Assembly: GCF_014649875.1 (NCBI RefSeq)
Contig: NZ_BMTW01000003.1
Span: forward strand, 62,001-126,000
Length of the DNA: 64,000 nucleotides
Source of the DNA: Streptomyces rubiginosohelvolus
GTDB taxonomy: Bacteria > Actinomycetota > Actinomycetes > Streptomycetales > Streptomycetaceae
Reading direction: 5' to 3'
In this document: in pieces, positions 43,266 through 50,784 of the stretch
How the letters are laid out: each line of letters starts with the position of its first letter
How positions within the stretch are numbered: position 1 is the stretch's first letter
Notes under the pieces: generated by a model
The model's database searches: none
What the model was told of the DNA's origin: nothing
Seen by the model: only the letters and a program-made list of their open reading frames with translations
Position numbers and translations under genes: made by a program

Positions 43266-43919
43266 TCACCGTACGAACACTCCCGCCCGCGCGGCGGCGA
43301 CGGCCGCGGCGGCCGCCCGGTCGGCGGCCTCCTCGTCCAGCGGGGCGCCGCTGGCGAGCAGCCGGTAGTACAGCGGTGCCGACACCGCCGCGATCACCTC
43401 ACCCGGGTCCGTACCCGCGGGCAGTTCACCGCGTTCGACCGCCGCTTCGACGCAGCCGGACCACTCCCCGATCCGCACCGCGTAGAAGCGGTGGAGGGCC
43501 TCGGCGGTACGCGGATCGCAGGCGGCGGCCGCGATGACGGCCACGAAGAGGGCCCCTTGGCGGGGGTCGGTCAGCGTGCGGACCACCAGGCGGGCGTTGG
43601 CCCGGAGGTCCTCGGCCAGGGATCCGGTGTCCGTGCGCGGCAGTGACTGTTCCGCCATGTCCGTGAGCAGGTCGGCGACCAGCCCGGCGGGTGCGGACCA
43701 GCGACGGTAGACGGTCGTCTTGCCGACCTCGGCCCGCCGGGCGACGTCGGCCAGGTCGAGCCCGTCGAAGCCGTGCTCGACCAGGGCGTCACCGGCCGCG
43801 CGCAGCACCGCCTCGCGCACCCGGGCGGTGCGACCGCCGGGACGCACGGTGCCGGGCTCCACCCCCTCGAAGCCGACACCTTCGGCGCCTTCAGCACCTT
43901 CAGCACCTTCAGAAGTCAT
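43266..43919 (-). CDS. TetR-family repressor of the divergent MFS gene
   Basis: A 217-residue regulator with HTH VREAVLRAAGDALVEHGFDGLDLADVARRAEVGKTTVYRRW and a TetR_C_11-like ligand domain (GEVIAAVSAPLYYRLLASGAPL). The first 30 residues are acidic and repetitive (EGAEGAEGAEG), encoded by a 9-bp tandem repeat at about 43879-43905. GGAG lies 7 bp before ATG 43919. It is divergent from the DHA2 exporter gene with an inverted repeat in the shared control region. Confidence 0.87.
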   Translation of the reverse strand: MTSEGAEGAEGAEGVGFEGVEPGTVRPGGRTARVREAVLRAAGDALVEHGFDGLDLADVARRAEVGKTTVYRRWSAPAGLVADLLTDMAEQSLPRTDTGSLAEDLRANARLVVRTLTDPRQGALFVAVIAAAACDPRTAEALHRFYAVRIGEWSGCVEAAVERGELPAGTDPGEVIAAVSAPLYYRLLASGAPLDEEAADRAAAAAVAAARAGVFVR

Positions 43920-43971
43920 AACGGGTCTCCAGTTCCATTAACAACGCCTCCCCTGCTACGGTGACACCACC

Positions 43972-43999
43972 TTAACGGAACCACAGAACCGTTTAGCGT
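43972..43999 (+). promoter_or_regulatory. Promoter/operator of the DHA2 exporter divergent from TetR
   Basis: TTAACG (43972-43977) and TAGCGT (43994-43999) form a plausible -35/-10 pair with a 16-bp spacer. The inverted repeat TTAACGG (43972-43978) / CCGTTTA (43989-43995), with one mismatch, covers both elements. Confidence 0.5.
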
Positions 44000-44027
44000 T
44001 TCCCGTGTCCAGGAAGGCGCACCTGCC

Positions 44028-45509
44028 ATGCCCTCACCCTCACCCACTCCCCGGACCGCATCCTCCGACATCGGTCCCGCGGTGGGCCCCACGACCGCTC
44101 CGACCGCCGCCTCCCTCCGCATGTCCAGCCGCCAGAAACTCGTCCTGGCCCTGCTGCTCGGCTCACAGTTCATGATCGCGGTGGATTTCTCGATCCTGAA
44201 CGTGGCGCTGCCCGTCGTCGGGGAGGGGCTCGGCTTCTCCCTCGCCGGTCTCCAGTGGATCGCCACGTCCTTCGCGCTCGCCGCCGCCGGGTTCACCCTG
44301 CTCTTCGGCCGCGTCGCCGACCTCGTCGGCCGCAAGAACCTGTTCGTCGGCGGCATGGCCGTCCTCGGCCTCTCCTCCGTGCTCGGCGGCCTCGCCACCT
44401 CGCCCGAGGTGCTGCTCACGGCCCGGGTACTGCAGGGCCTGGCCACCGCGGCCGTCACCCCGGCCGGACTCGCGCTGCTGACCACCGCGTTCAGGGAGGG
44501 GCCGCTGCGTGAACGGGCGCTGGGGCTCAACGGGGCCCTGATGTCGGCCGGGTTCACCGCCGGGGCGATCCTCGGCGGGCTCCTGACGGACCTGCTCTCC
44601 TGGCGCTGGGCCTTCTTCATCAACGTCCCGGTGGCGGCACTGGTCGTGATCCTGGCTCCGTCCGTGATCGCCGACTCCCGGCCGGAGGACCGCCCGAAGC
44701 TGGACGTGCCCGGAGCCATCACCGTCACCGGCGGGCTGCTGCTCCTCGTCCTCGGGCTGACCCGGGCCGGCGAGACCGGCTGGACCAGGCCGACCACCCT
44801 GGCAGCGCTGGCCGCCGGAGCCGCCCTCCTGATCGCGTTCGTCCGCATCGAGCAGCGAGCTGCCGCGCCGCTCGTCCCGATCCGCATCCTGAAGCGGCGC
44901 AGCGTCGTCTGGGGCAACACCGCCGGGCTGATCGCCTTCGTCACCGAGACCTCGCTGGTCTTCCTGCTGACCCTCTATCTCCAGGAGGTCCTGGGCTACT
45001 CCGCACTCGCCACCGGGCTCGCGTTCGGCGTGCTCGGCGCGGGCACGGTCGTCGGTGGTGTGCTCGGCGGACGGGCGGTGGGCCGCTTCGGCAACCGCCG
45101 CGCCATCGTCCTGGGCGGCACCGTCCAGGCGGCCGCCACCCTCTCCCTCGTGGTGCTCGGCACCTCCGGGGCGTGGATCTGGCTCCTGCTGGCGGCCACC
45201 TTCGTCGGCGGCGTCGGCAACATGCTGATGATCGTCGGGTTCATGGTCACGGCGACCTCGGGCCTGCCGGACGAGGAGCAGGGGCGGGCCACCGGGCTGG
45301 CGACGATGACGCAGCAGGTGGGCATCGCCCTCGGCATTCCGGTGATGAGCGCGGTGGTCACCGCCCGGATGGGGGCCGCGAACGGGCCCGCCGCGGTACT
45401 GTCCGGCGTCTCCACCGCGATCCTGGTCAACTCCGCGCTGGTCCTGGCCGGTGCCGTACTGGCCGGGTACTTCCTGGCGGGAGGGGCCCGGAGGCGGGAG
45501 GACGGGTGA
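44028..45509 (+). CDS. DHA2-family MFS exporter (14 TM)
   Basis: A 493-residue multidrug-type exporter. After a 28-residue Pro/Thr/Ala tail, TM1 carries the DHA2 pattern FMIAVDFSILNVALPVVGEGLGF, and the loop between TM2 and TM3 reads GRVADLVGRKNLFVGG. Motif C-like glycine runs (AGFTAGAILGGLLTDLLSWRWAFFINVPVAAL) are present. GGAAGG lies about 9 bp before ATG 44028. It is divergent from the TetR gene and probably repressed by it. Confidence 0.92.
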   Translation: MPSPSPTPRTASSDIGPAVGPTTAPTAASLRMSSRQKLVLALLLGSQFMIAVDFSILNVALPVVGEGLGFSLAGLQWIATSFALAAAGFTLLFGRVADLVGRKNLFVGGMAVLGLSSVLGGLATSPEVLLTARVLQGLATAAVTPAGLALLTTAFREGPLRERALGLNGALMSAGFTAGAILGGLLTDLLSWRWAFFINVPVAALVVILAPSVIADSRPEDRPKLDVPGAITVTGGLLLLVLGLTRAGETGWTRPTTLAALAAGAALLIAFVRIEQRAAAPLVPIRILKRRSVVWGNTAGLIAFVTETSLVFLLTLYLQEVLGYSALATGLAFGVLGAGTVVGGVLGGRAVGRFGNRRAIVLGGTVQAAATLSLVVLGTSGAWIWLLLAATFVGGVGNMLMIVGFMVTATSGLPDEEQGRATGLATMTQQVGIALGIPVMSAVVTARMGAANGPAAVLSGVSTAILVNSALVLAGAVLAGYFLAGGARRREDG

Positions 45510-45561
45510 GCCGGTCCTGCGCCCGGGGCCGGCCCGGAAAGCGGGAACAGACCGGAGGGCG

Positions 45562-45654
45562 GGACGGCCCGGGAAGGCGGGGACGGCCCGGGAAGGCGGG
45601 GACGGCCCGGGAAGACGGGGACGGCTCAGGAACCAGGACCGGCCCGGGAAGCGG
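45562..45654. repeat. 19-bp tandem repeats upstream of the GNAT gene
   Basis: Five head-to-tail units: two identical GGACGGCCCGGGAAGGCGG (45562-45580, 45581-45599), one with a single change (45600-45618), and two diverging copies (45619-45637, 45638-45654). They fill the gap between the MFS stop and the GNAT ribosome site. Confidence 0.9.
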
Positions 45655-45683
45655 AATCGGATCGACAGCGGGAGGATACGGAC

Positions 45684-46382
45684 ATGGCTGCTCCCGAGCC
45701 TGACCCCGACCGCGCCCCCGGCACCGGCTCCACCCCCGGCACCCCCGGCACCACCGCCGACACCGACGACAACCCCGGCTCGGCCCCCGACACCACCCCC
45801 GGCCCCGAGCCGCTGACCGTCCCGAGCATGTCCGCGGGTCCGGACTTCGTCCTGCGCCCCTGGGAGATGAGCGACCTCCCGCTGATCCGCGAGGCCTCGC
45901 TCGACCCGTACATCCCGCTCATCACCACGATCCCGGCCCCCTACTCCGAAGCGGCGGCGGAGGCGTTCGTCCGCAGGCAGTGGGAGCGCGCGGCCACCGG
46001 CGCGGGGTACCCCTTCGCCATCGTGCGCTCCCGGGACCGGCGCCCGGTCGGCGCGATCGGGCTCTGGCTCCGGGAGCTGCCCGAGGGCCGCGCCTCCCTC
46101 GGCTACTGGCTCACCGACCTCGCCCGCGGCCAGGGCGTCGCCCGGGCCGCGCTGCGTACGGTCACGGGCTGGGCCCTGCGCGACCTCGGCGTCCCGCGCC
46201 TCCAGCTCTACATCGAGCCGTGGAACACCGCCTCCGCCCGGATCGCCGAGGACATCGGCTTCCGGCGGGAGGGCCTGCTGCGCGGCTGGCAGCAGGTGGG
46301 CGACGAGCGGCGGGACATGGCCGTGTACGCGCTGCTGAACAGCGACGGACCGGCGGATGGCCGGGCGGTAACCGCACACTGA
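45684..46382 (+). CDS. GNAT-family N-acetyltransferase (RimJ/RimL type)
   Basis: A 232-residue acetyltransferase. The first 48 residues are Pro/Thr/Asp-rich and unlike the family; the GNAT domain follows (FVLRPWEMSDLPLIREAS, GAIGLWLRELPEGRASLGYWLTDLARGQGVARAAL for acetyl-CoA binding, LYIEPWNTASARIAEDIGFRREG). GGGAGGA precedes ATG 45684. ATG 45828 would give a domain-only protein but has no ribosome site. Substrates of this group range from ribosomal proteins to antibiotics and cannot be told apart here. Confidence 0.85.
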   Translation: MAAPEPDPDRAPGTGSTPGTPGTTADTDDNPGSAPDTTPGPEPLTVPSMSAGPDFVLRPWEMSDLPLIREASLDPYIPLITTIPAPYSEAAAEAFVRRQWERAATGAGYPFAIVRSRDRRPVGAIGLWLRELPEGRASLGYWLTDLARGQGVARAALRTVTGWALRDLGVPRLQLYIEPWNTASARIAEDIGFRREGLLRGWQQVGDERRDMAVYALLNSDGPADGRAVTAH

Positions 46383-46461
46383 ACACCGAGGCGTTACGAT
46401 CGCGGGCACCGCTGCCGACCAGCAGCCGGCCACCGGCAGCCGAGCTCCAGGAGTACCGACC

Positions 46462-47364
46462 GTGTCCGCACCGCGCATCGGCGTATCCATCGTGACCATG
46501 GGAGACCGCCCGCAGGCGGTCGAGGCGCTGCTGGCGTCCGTGGCCATGCAGGACGTCCGGCCCACCCGGCTCGTGATCATCGGCAACGGTACGGCCCTCC
46601 CGGACTACTCCTCCACTCCCGGCCTGGAGGACCTCGACGGCGGGGTGACCACCATCGAGCTGCCGGAGAACCTCGGCTGCCCGGGCGGCCGGAACGAGGG
46701 GCTGCGCAGGCTCGCCGAGATCGGCGACGTGGACGTGGTGATCGAGCTGGACGACGACGGGCTGCTGGTCGACAAGGACGTCTTCCGCCGGGTGCGGGAC
46801 CACTTCGCGGCCGACGACCGGCTCGGCATCGTCGGCTTCCGGATCGCCGACGAGACCGGCGAGACGCAGCGCCGCCATGTGCCGCGGCTGCGGGCGGGCG
46901 ACCCGATGCGCGGCGGTCCGGTGACGGCGTTCCTGGGCGGCGGCCACGCGTTCTCGATGAAGATGCTGGCGGAGACCGGTCTGTGGCCCGCGGAGTTCTT
47001 CTTCACCCACGAGGAGACGGACCTGGCCTGGCGGGCGCTGGACGCCGGCTGGAAGGTGGAGTACGACCCCGAGCTGCTGCTCCAGCACCCGAAGACGAGC
47101 CCGGCCCGGCACGCGGTCTACTACCGGATGACGGCCCGCAACCGCGTCTGGCTGGCCCGCCGCAACCTGCCCCTCCCCCTGGTCCCCGCCTACCTCGGCA
47201 CCTGGACGCTGCTCACCCTCGCCCGCACCCGCGACCCGAAGGGCCTGCGGGCCTGGGCGGGCGGCTTCGTCGAGGGCGTCCGCACGCCGTGCGGTGAGCG
47301 GCGCCCGATGCGCTGGTCCACGGTGTGGCAGATGACACGGCTGGGCCGCCCGCCGGTCATCTGA
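46462..47364 (+). CDS. Family 2 glycosyltransferase
   Basis: A 300-residue GT-A fold enzyme: GVSIVTMGDRP at the N-terminus, ENLGCPGGRNEGLRR, the metal-binding DDD in VIELDDDGLLV, GGHAFSMKMLAETG and HEETDLAWRALDAGW (the ED-type acceptor motif). No signal peptide is present, but weakly hydrophobic C-terminal segments (LVPAYLGTWTLLTLA) may touch the membrane. It resembles rhamnosyl- or galactofuranosyl-type transferases acting on cell-wall or exopolysaccharide precursors. It starts at GTG 46462 with CAGGAG upstream. Confidence 0.88.
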   Translation: MSAPRIGVSIVTMGDRPQAVEALLASVAMQDVRPTRLVIIGNGTALPDYSSTPGLEDLDGGVTTIELPENLGCPGGRNEGLRRLAEIGDVDVVIELDDDGLLVDKDVFRRVRDHFAADDRLGIVGFRIADETGETQRRHVPRLRAGDPMRGGPVTAFLGGGHAFSMKMLAETGLWPAEFFFTHEETDLAWRALDAGWKVEYDPELLLQHPKTSPARHAVYYRMTARNRVWLARRNLPLPLVPAYLGTWTLLTLARTRDPKGLRAWAGGFVEGVRTPCGERRPMRWSTVWQMTRLGRPPVI

Positions 47365-47440
47365 CCGGCCGCCAGGGCGTGTCCGGCGGATCAGGGCCGG
47401 CCGGCCGAGCCGCACCGGAAGGGCCTCGGAGAGGTCACAA

Positions 47441-47454
47441 TGGAAGGGCTTCCA
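47441..47454. promoter_or_regulatory. LacI autoregulatory operator
   Basis: TGGAAGGGCTTCCA is a 14-bp palindrome 30 bp before the lacI start codon, directly after a CACAAT -10-like element. It closely resembles the two operators upstream of the lichenase gene (core TGGRAGCGCTYCCA). Confidence 0.7.
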
Positions 47455-47483
47455 GATCCGTTCCGAGGGAAGGCCCGTCCTCC

Positions 47484-48497
47484 ATGGCCGAGGAACTGCC
47501 GCACCGGCACGCCACGCTCGACGAGGTGGCCGCGCTGGCCGGTGTGTCGCGGTCGGTGGCCTCCCGGGTGATCAACAACGCCCCTCATGTCAGCCGGGCC
47601 AAGCGGGAGTCCGTCGAGAAGGCGATCAGGAAGCTCGGCTACGTACCCAACCCGAAGGCGCGCGCCCTGGCGACCCGTCAAGCGGGTGCGGCCGCGCTGG
47701 TCATCTCGCGGGACGACCCGGAGGTGCTGACGGACCCGTTCTTCGGGCAGCTCATCGCCGGAGTGGCCGGCGCCCTGGAGGAGGCCGACCTGCACATGAT
47801 GCTGTGCGTGGCCGCCACACCGCGCGGCCGGGAGCGGGTGGAACAGCTCGTGCGCTCCCGGGCCGTCGACGGGGTGATGCTAACGGCGTCGCACGAGGAC
47901 GACCCCCTGGCCCGGATCGCCAAGGAGAGCCCGCTGCCGGTCGTCTTCGGCGGGCGCCCGGTGGACTTCGAACCGCGCTGGTACGTCGACATCGACAACG
48001 TCGGCGGCGCGCGCGACGCGACCGAGCACCTGCTCGCGCGGGGGCGGACCCGGGTGGTCACGATCTGCGGGCCGCAGGACACCGAGGTGGCCAGATCCCG
48101 GCATCGCGGCTACCGGGAAGCCATGACCCTCGCCGGTCTGACGCCCCGTCCGCCAGAGGTCGGGGACTTCTCCGAAGCCGCCGGAGCCGCCGCGATGACC
48201 CGGCTGCTGGAAGCGCATCCGGATCTGGACGGGGTGTTCGCGGCCAACGACAACATGGCGGCGGGTGCGTTGCGCGCCTTGCGCGGAGCCGGCCGGTCGG
48301 TGCCCGAGGACGTGTCCGTGGTGGGGTTCGACGACCTCGCCGTCGCACAGCTCACCGATCCCGCGCTCACCACGATCCACCAGCCCATCCGGGATCTCGG
48401 GCGCGAGATGGCCCGGATGCTCGTCGGGGTCGTCGCGGGCCGTACGGCCGGCCCTCTGATCCTGCCCACGCATCTGGTGAAGCGTTCCAGCACCTGA
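47484..48497 (+). CDS. LacI-family repressor (CebR-like) controlling the lichenase gene
   Basis: A 337-residue regulator. The HTH is TLDEVAALAGVSRSVASRVINNAPHVSRAKRESVEKAI with hinge GYVPNPKARALATRQ. The periplasmic-binding-protein-like effector domain follows (GVFAANDNMAAGALRALRGAGRSVPEDVSVVGFDDLAVAQLTDPALTTIHQP). The frame is open to 47325, but ATG 47484 matches the family start. It precedes a secreted beta-glucanase gene by 223 bp, with two matching operators between them. The inducer is probably a beta-glucan oligosaccharide. Confidence 0.92.
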   Translation: MAEELPHRHATLDEVAALAGVSRSVASRVINNAPHVSRAKRESVEKAIRKLGYVPNPKARALATRQAGAAALVISRDDPEVLTDPFFGQLIAGVAGALEEADLHMMLCVAATPRGRERVEQLVRSRAVDGVMLTASHEDDPLARIAKESPLPVVFGGRPVDFEPRWYVDIDNVGGARDATEHLLARGRTRVVTICGPQDTEVARSRHRGYREAMTLAGLTPRPPEVGDFSEAAGAAAMTRLLEAHPDLDGVFAANDNMAAGALRALRGAGRSVPEDVSVVGFDDLAVAQLTDPALTTIHQPIRDLGREMARMLVGVVAGRTAGPLILPTHLVKRSST

Positions 48498-48538
48498 CGG
48501 CCGACCGGCTGCGTCGGCGTCCAGCCAGGCACCGATTC

Positions 48539-48620
48539 CGGGAGCGCTTCCATACAGACCGAGCCTGTCCGATCCATTGTCGGCCAGCTGGTGCGCTGCT
48601 ACTTTCTGGAAGCGCTCCCA
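48539..48620 (+). promoter_or_regulatory. Lichenase promoter flanked by two LacI operators
   Basis: -35 TTGTCG (48577-48582) and -10 TACTTT (48600-48605) have a 17-bp spacer. Operator O1 CGGGAGCGCTTCCA (48539-48552) lies upstream, and O2 TGGAAGCGCTCCCA (48607-48620) covers the expected start of transcription. Both match the CebR-type box TGGGAGCGCTCCCA closely. The 68-bp offset would allow looping or double repression. Confidence 0.85.
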
Positions 48621-48720
48621 GTTTCTCCCCCACGTAGGCGTCCTTCCCTCGCACAGACGTGCCGTCAGCGGACGCCGAGCCTGTCCCCGCACATGGGTTT
48701 CACGGCACAAGGAGGCCGAG

Positions 48721-49500
48721 ATGCACTCCCGCACGAGATCACGTCGGTTCCCCCCACCTCGCTGGCTGCTGGCTCCGCTGGCCGCCCTCGCGCTGATCTT
48801 CCAGCCGATGACCGCCCCCGCGTACGCCGTCGGCGGCAGCTTCACCGACACCTTCGACTCCTACGACACCGGCCGCTGGCACAAGGCCGACGGCTGGTCC
48901 AACGGAGGCATGTTCAACGTCGGCTGGCGCGCCGACCACACCTGGTTCAACGGCGGCGTCATGGGCCAGAACCTCGACGTCGCGACCTGCCCCTCCGGCT
49001 GCTCGGGCAAGCCCTACGCCTCCGGTGAGTACCGCACCAACGAGCTGTACTCGTACGGCCGCTTCGAGGCCCGGCTACAGGCGGTCAAGCGCGAAGGCGT
49101 CGTGACCGGGTTCTTCACGTACACCGGTCCGAGCGACGGTCAGGCCTGGGACGAGATCGACGTCGAGATCCTCGGCAAGAACACCACCCAGATGCAGACA
49201 AACTACTTCACCGACGGTGTCGGCGGCCACGAGACCGTCATCGACCTCGGGTTCGACGCCTCCGCCGGCTACCACGACTACGCCATCGAGTGGTGGAACC
49301 AGGGCACCATCAACTGGTTCGTGGACGGCAAACTCGTCCACCAGGAGAACGGCTCCCGCGGACCGCTCCCCACCCGCCCGATGCGCATCATGACCAACCT
49401 GTGGCCGGGGACGGGGGTCGACGGCTGGCTCGGCCCGTTCACGTATCCAGGCACGCCGCTGACCGCCCGCTACGACTGGATCAAGTACACGAAGTACTGA
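48721..49500 (+). CDS. Secreted lichenase (GH16 beta-1,3-1,4-glucanase)
   Basis: Cuts mixed-linkage beta-glucan (lichenan, cereal glucan) outside the cell. The 259-residue protein has a signal peptide cleaved near TAPAYA-VGG. The mature domain follows Bacillus lichenases closely: GRWHKADGWSNGGMFNVGWRADH, FFTYTG, and the catalytic WDEIDVEILGK with nucleophile E145 and acid/base E149. NYFTDGVGGHE and IKYTKY at the C-terminus also match. AAGGAGG lies 6 bp before ATG 48721. It carries no binding module. Transcription is probably under the adjacent LacI repressor. Confidence 0.93.
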   Translation: MHSRTRSRRFPPPRWLLAPLAALALIFQPMTAPAYAVGGSFTDTFDSYDTGRWHKADGWSNGGMFNVGWRADHTWFNGGVMGQNLDVATCPSGCSGKPYASGEYRTNELYSYGRFEARLQAVKREGVVTGFFTYTGPSDGQAWDEIDVEILGKNTTQMQTNYFTDGVGGHETVIDLGFDASAGYHDYAIEWWNQGTINWFVDGKLVHQENGSRGPLPTRPMRIMTNLWPGTGVDGWLGPFTYPGTPLTARYDWIKYTKY

Positions 49501-49525
49501 TGCCAGCAGAGGAAGCAGGGAAAAA

Positions 49526-49570
49526 GCCAAGAGCCCCTGACCGGCTCGACGCCGGTCAGGGGCTCTTGGC
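49526..49570 (-). terminator. Intrinsic terminator of rnpB
   Basis: A perfect 19-bp stem (49526-49544 with 49552-49570, 7-nt loop) directly abuts the 3' end of the RNase P RNA. On the minus strand it is followed by TTTTTCCC, a true U-tract. It also lies 25 bp after the convergent lichenase stop and may serve both. Confidence 0.92.
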
Positions 49571-49986
49571 GGCAGACGAGTCGTGCTGTACGCCGGGTTC
49601 TGTCTCCCGGTCGCCTCGCGGCGGCCGGGGAGACGGCCATCCATCTAGGGCCGGCATTGCTGCCGGCCTCGTGCGGTCTACCCGCGAACTCGGGCGAGCA
49701 GCCCTCGAACGTCCGCGCAGGGCCGTCCCGTTTCCGGCACGGCCCCTCTTGACCTTGCTCCGGGTGGGGTTTACCTAGCCGCCTGAGTCACCTCAGGCGC
49801 TGGTGGTCTCTTACACCACCGTTTCACCCTTACCCGCGACCGAAGTCGCGGGCGGTCTGTTTTCTGTGGCACTGTCCCGCGGGTCACCCCGGGTGGCCGT
49901 TAGCCACCACCCTGCCCTGTGGAGCCCGGACGTTCCTCGGGAGGATCCGGGGATCCTCACGCGGCCGTCCGCACGGCTCGTCTGCC
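49571..49986 (-). ncRNA. rnpB: RNase P RNA (class A)
   Basis: Catalytic RNA that trims tRNA 5' ends. Read on the minus strand, the roughly 416-nt RNA has the conserved core GAGGAACGTCCGGGCTCC, ACAGGGCAGGGTGGTGGC and GACAGTGCCACAGAAAACAG near the 5' end, and AAGGTCAAGAGGGGCCGTGC plus ACAGAACCCGGCGTACAG toward the 3' end. Helix P1 closes the ends: GGCAGACGAG at 49986 downward pairs with CTCGTCTGCC ending at 49571. A -10-like TAGGAT (49996-50001) lies just upstream, and a U-tailed hairpin follows. The exact mature ends may differ by a few nucleotides. Confidence 0.96.
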
Positions 49987-50035
49987 GTGATCGCCATCCT
50001 ACCGGGCTGTACCGACCGCCCCCTGTCGGTGCCCC

Positions 50036-50614
50036 TCAGCCGAAGTCCCCGGTCTCCAGGTCGAAGGCGAAGGGCTCGGGGAGCGGGAGCGGTTTCCCGT
50101 ACGGGATGGTCATGTGCTGGCGGTAGTCGTCACCCTCGGGCTCGCTGAACAGCGTCACCGAGCTGTCGTCCCGGTCGATGAGCAGGTAGAGCGGGATGGC
50201 ACCGCGTGCGTAGCAGCGGCGCTTGGCCTCCCGGTCGGCCTGCGGCTTGGTGGAGGTGACCTCGACCACCAGGGCGACGCCCTGGGGAGGCATCCAGGGG
50301 TCGGCGCCGCGGAAGAGCCGACGCTCGGTGGGAGCGAAGGTCCCGTCGGGGATGGCGTGGTTCTTGGGGCAGCCGCCCCCGCTGCGAAGCTTCAGGCCCT
50401 TGTTTCCGGAGAAATCCATGTCGGTGCGGGACTTCCTCAACACCTGCTTCAGAACCAGGCTGATGTAGTCCTCGTGGTCCCCGTCCGGCGGCGGCGTCAC
50501 GACAATCTCCCCCTCGATCAGCTCGGCCCGGAAGCCTTCCGGCGTGTCCAGGGCCAGGAAGCCCTCCAGAAGGACTTCTGCCTGCGTGAGCGGCTCGTGC
50601 GCCATGGCAGTCAT
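50036..50614 (-). CDS. Uma2-family putative restriction-endonuclease-fold protein
   Basis: A 192-residue protein with the Uma2 (DUF820) pattern: PEGFRAELIEGEIVVTPPPDGDHEDYI, IPDGTFAP, and the PD-(D/E)xK-like core VALVVEVTSTKPQADREAKRRCYARGAIPLYLLIDRDD. GGAAGGAG lies before ATG 50614. Uma2 proteins are numerous in Streptomyces and their roles are unclear; some resemble transposon- or toxin-linked nucleases, but nothing mobile lies nearby. It is upstream of rnpB on the same strand, separated by rnpB's own promoter. Confidence 0.87.
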   Translation of the reverse strand: MTAMAHEPLTQAEVLLEGFLALDTPEGFRAELIEGEIVVTPPPDGDHEDYISLVLKQVLRKSRTDMDFSGNKGLKLRSGGGCPKNHAIPDGTFAPTERRLFRGADPWMPPQGVALVVEVTSTKPQADREAKRRCYARGAIPLYLLIDRDDSSVTLFSEPEGDDYRQHMTIPYGKPLPLPEPFAFDLETGDFG

Positions 50615-50747
50615 GTCACGCTCCTTCCTCGGTCGCTCGCCAGACTCGGGCATCGGGGGACCAGCCGTCCGTGAGAGGGGAATTCTTCCTCCGATCGTGG
50701 CACAGGACCGCTCGGCTTGGACGAAAGCGCGGGAAGGAACGCGCCGC

Positions 50748-50778
50748 TTGACCTTGTCGCAGCGGCAACGTTTCTACT
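50748..50778 (+). promoter_or_regulatory. MerR-type promoter with 19-bp spacer
   Basis: TTGACC (50748-50753) and TCTACT (50773-50778) are 19 bp apart, the overlong spacer typical of MerR-activated promoters. The spacer holds an imperfect dyad, TTGTCGC-AGC-GGCAA-type. The -10 ends 6 bp before the merR ATG, implying a leaderless, self-regulated message. Confidence 0.7.
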
Positions 50779-50784
50779 GGCCGC

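Noticed and set aside
49601-49900. Open frames on either strand inside the rnpB region
   Set aside because: The conserved RNase P RNA core and P1 pairing explain this stretch; the frames are incidental.
50036-50614. Uma2 protein as part of a defence or mobile element
   Set aside because: No transposase, integrase, repeats or partner nuclease nearby, and it sits beside rnpB in an ordinary core region.
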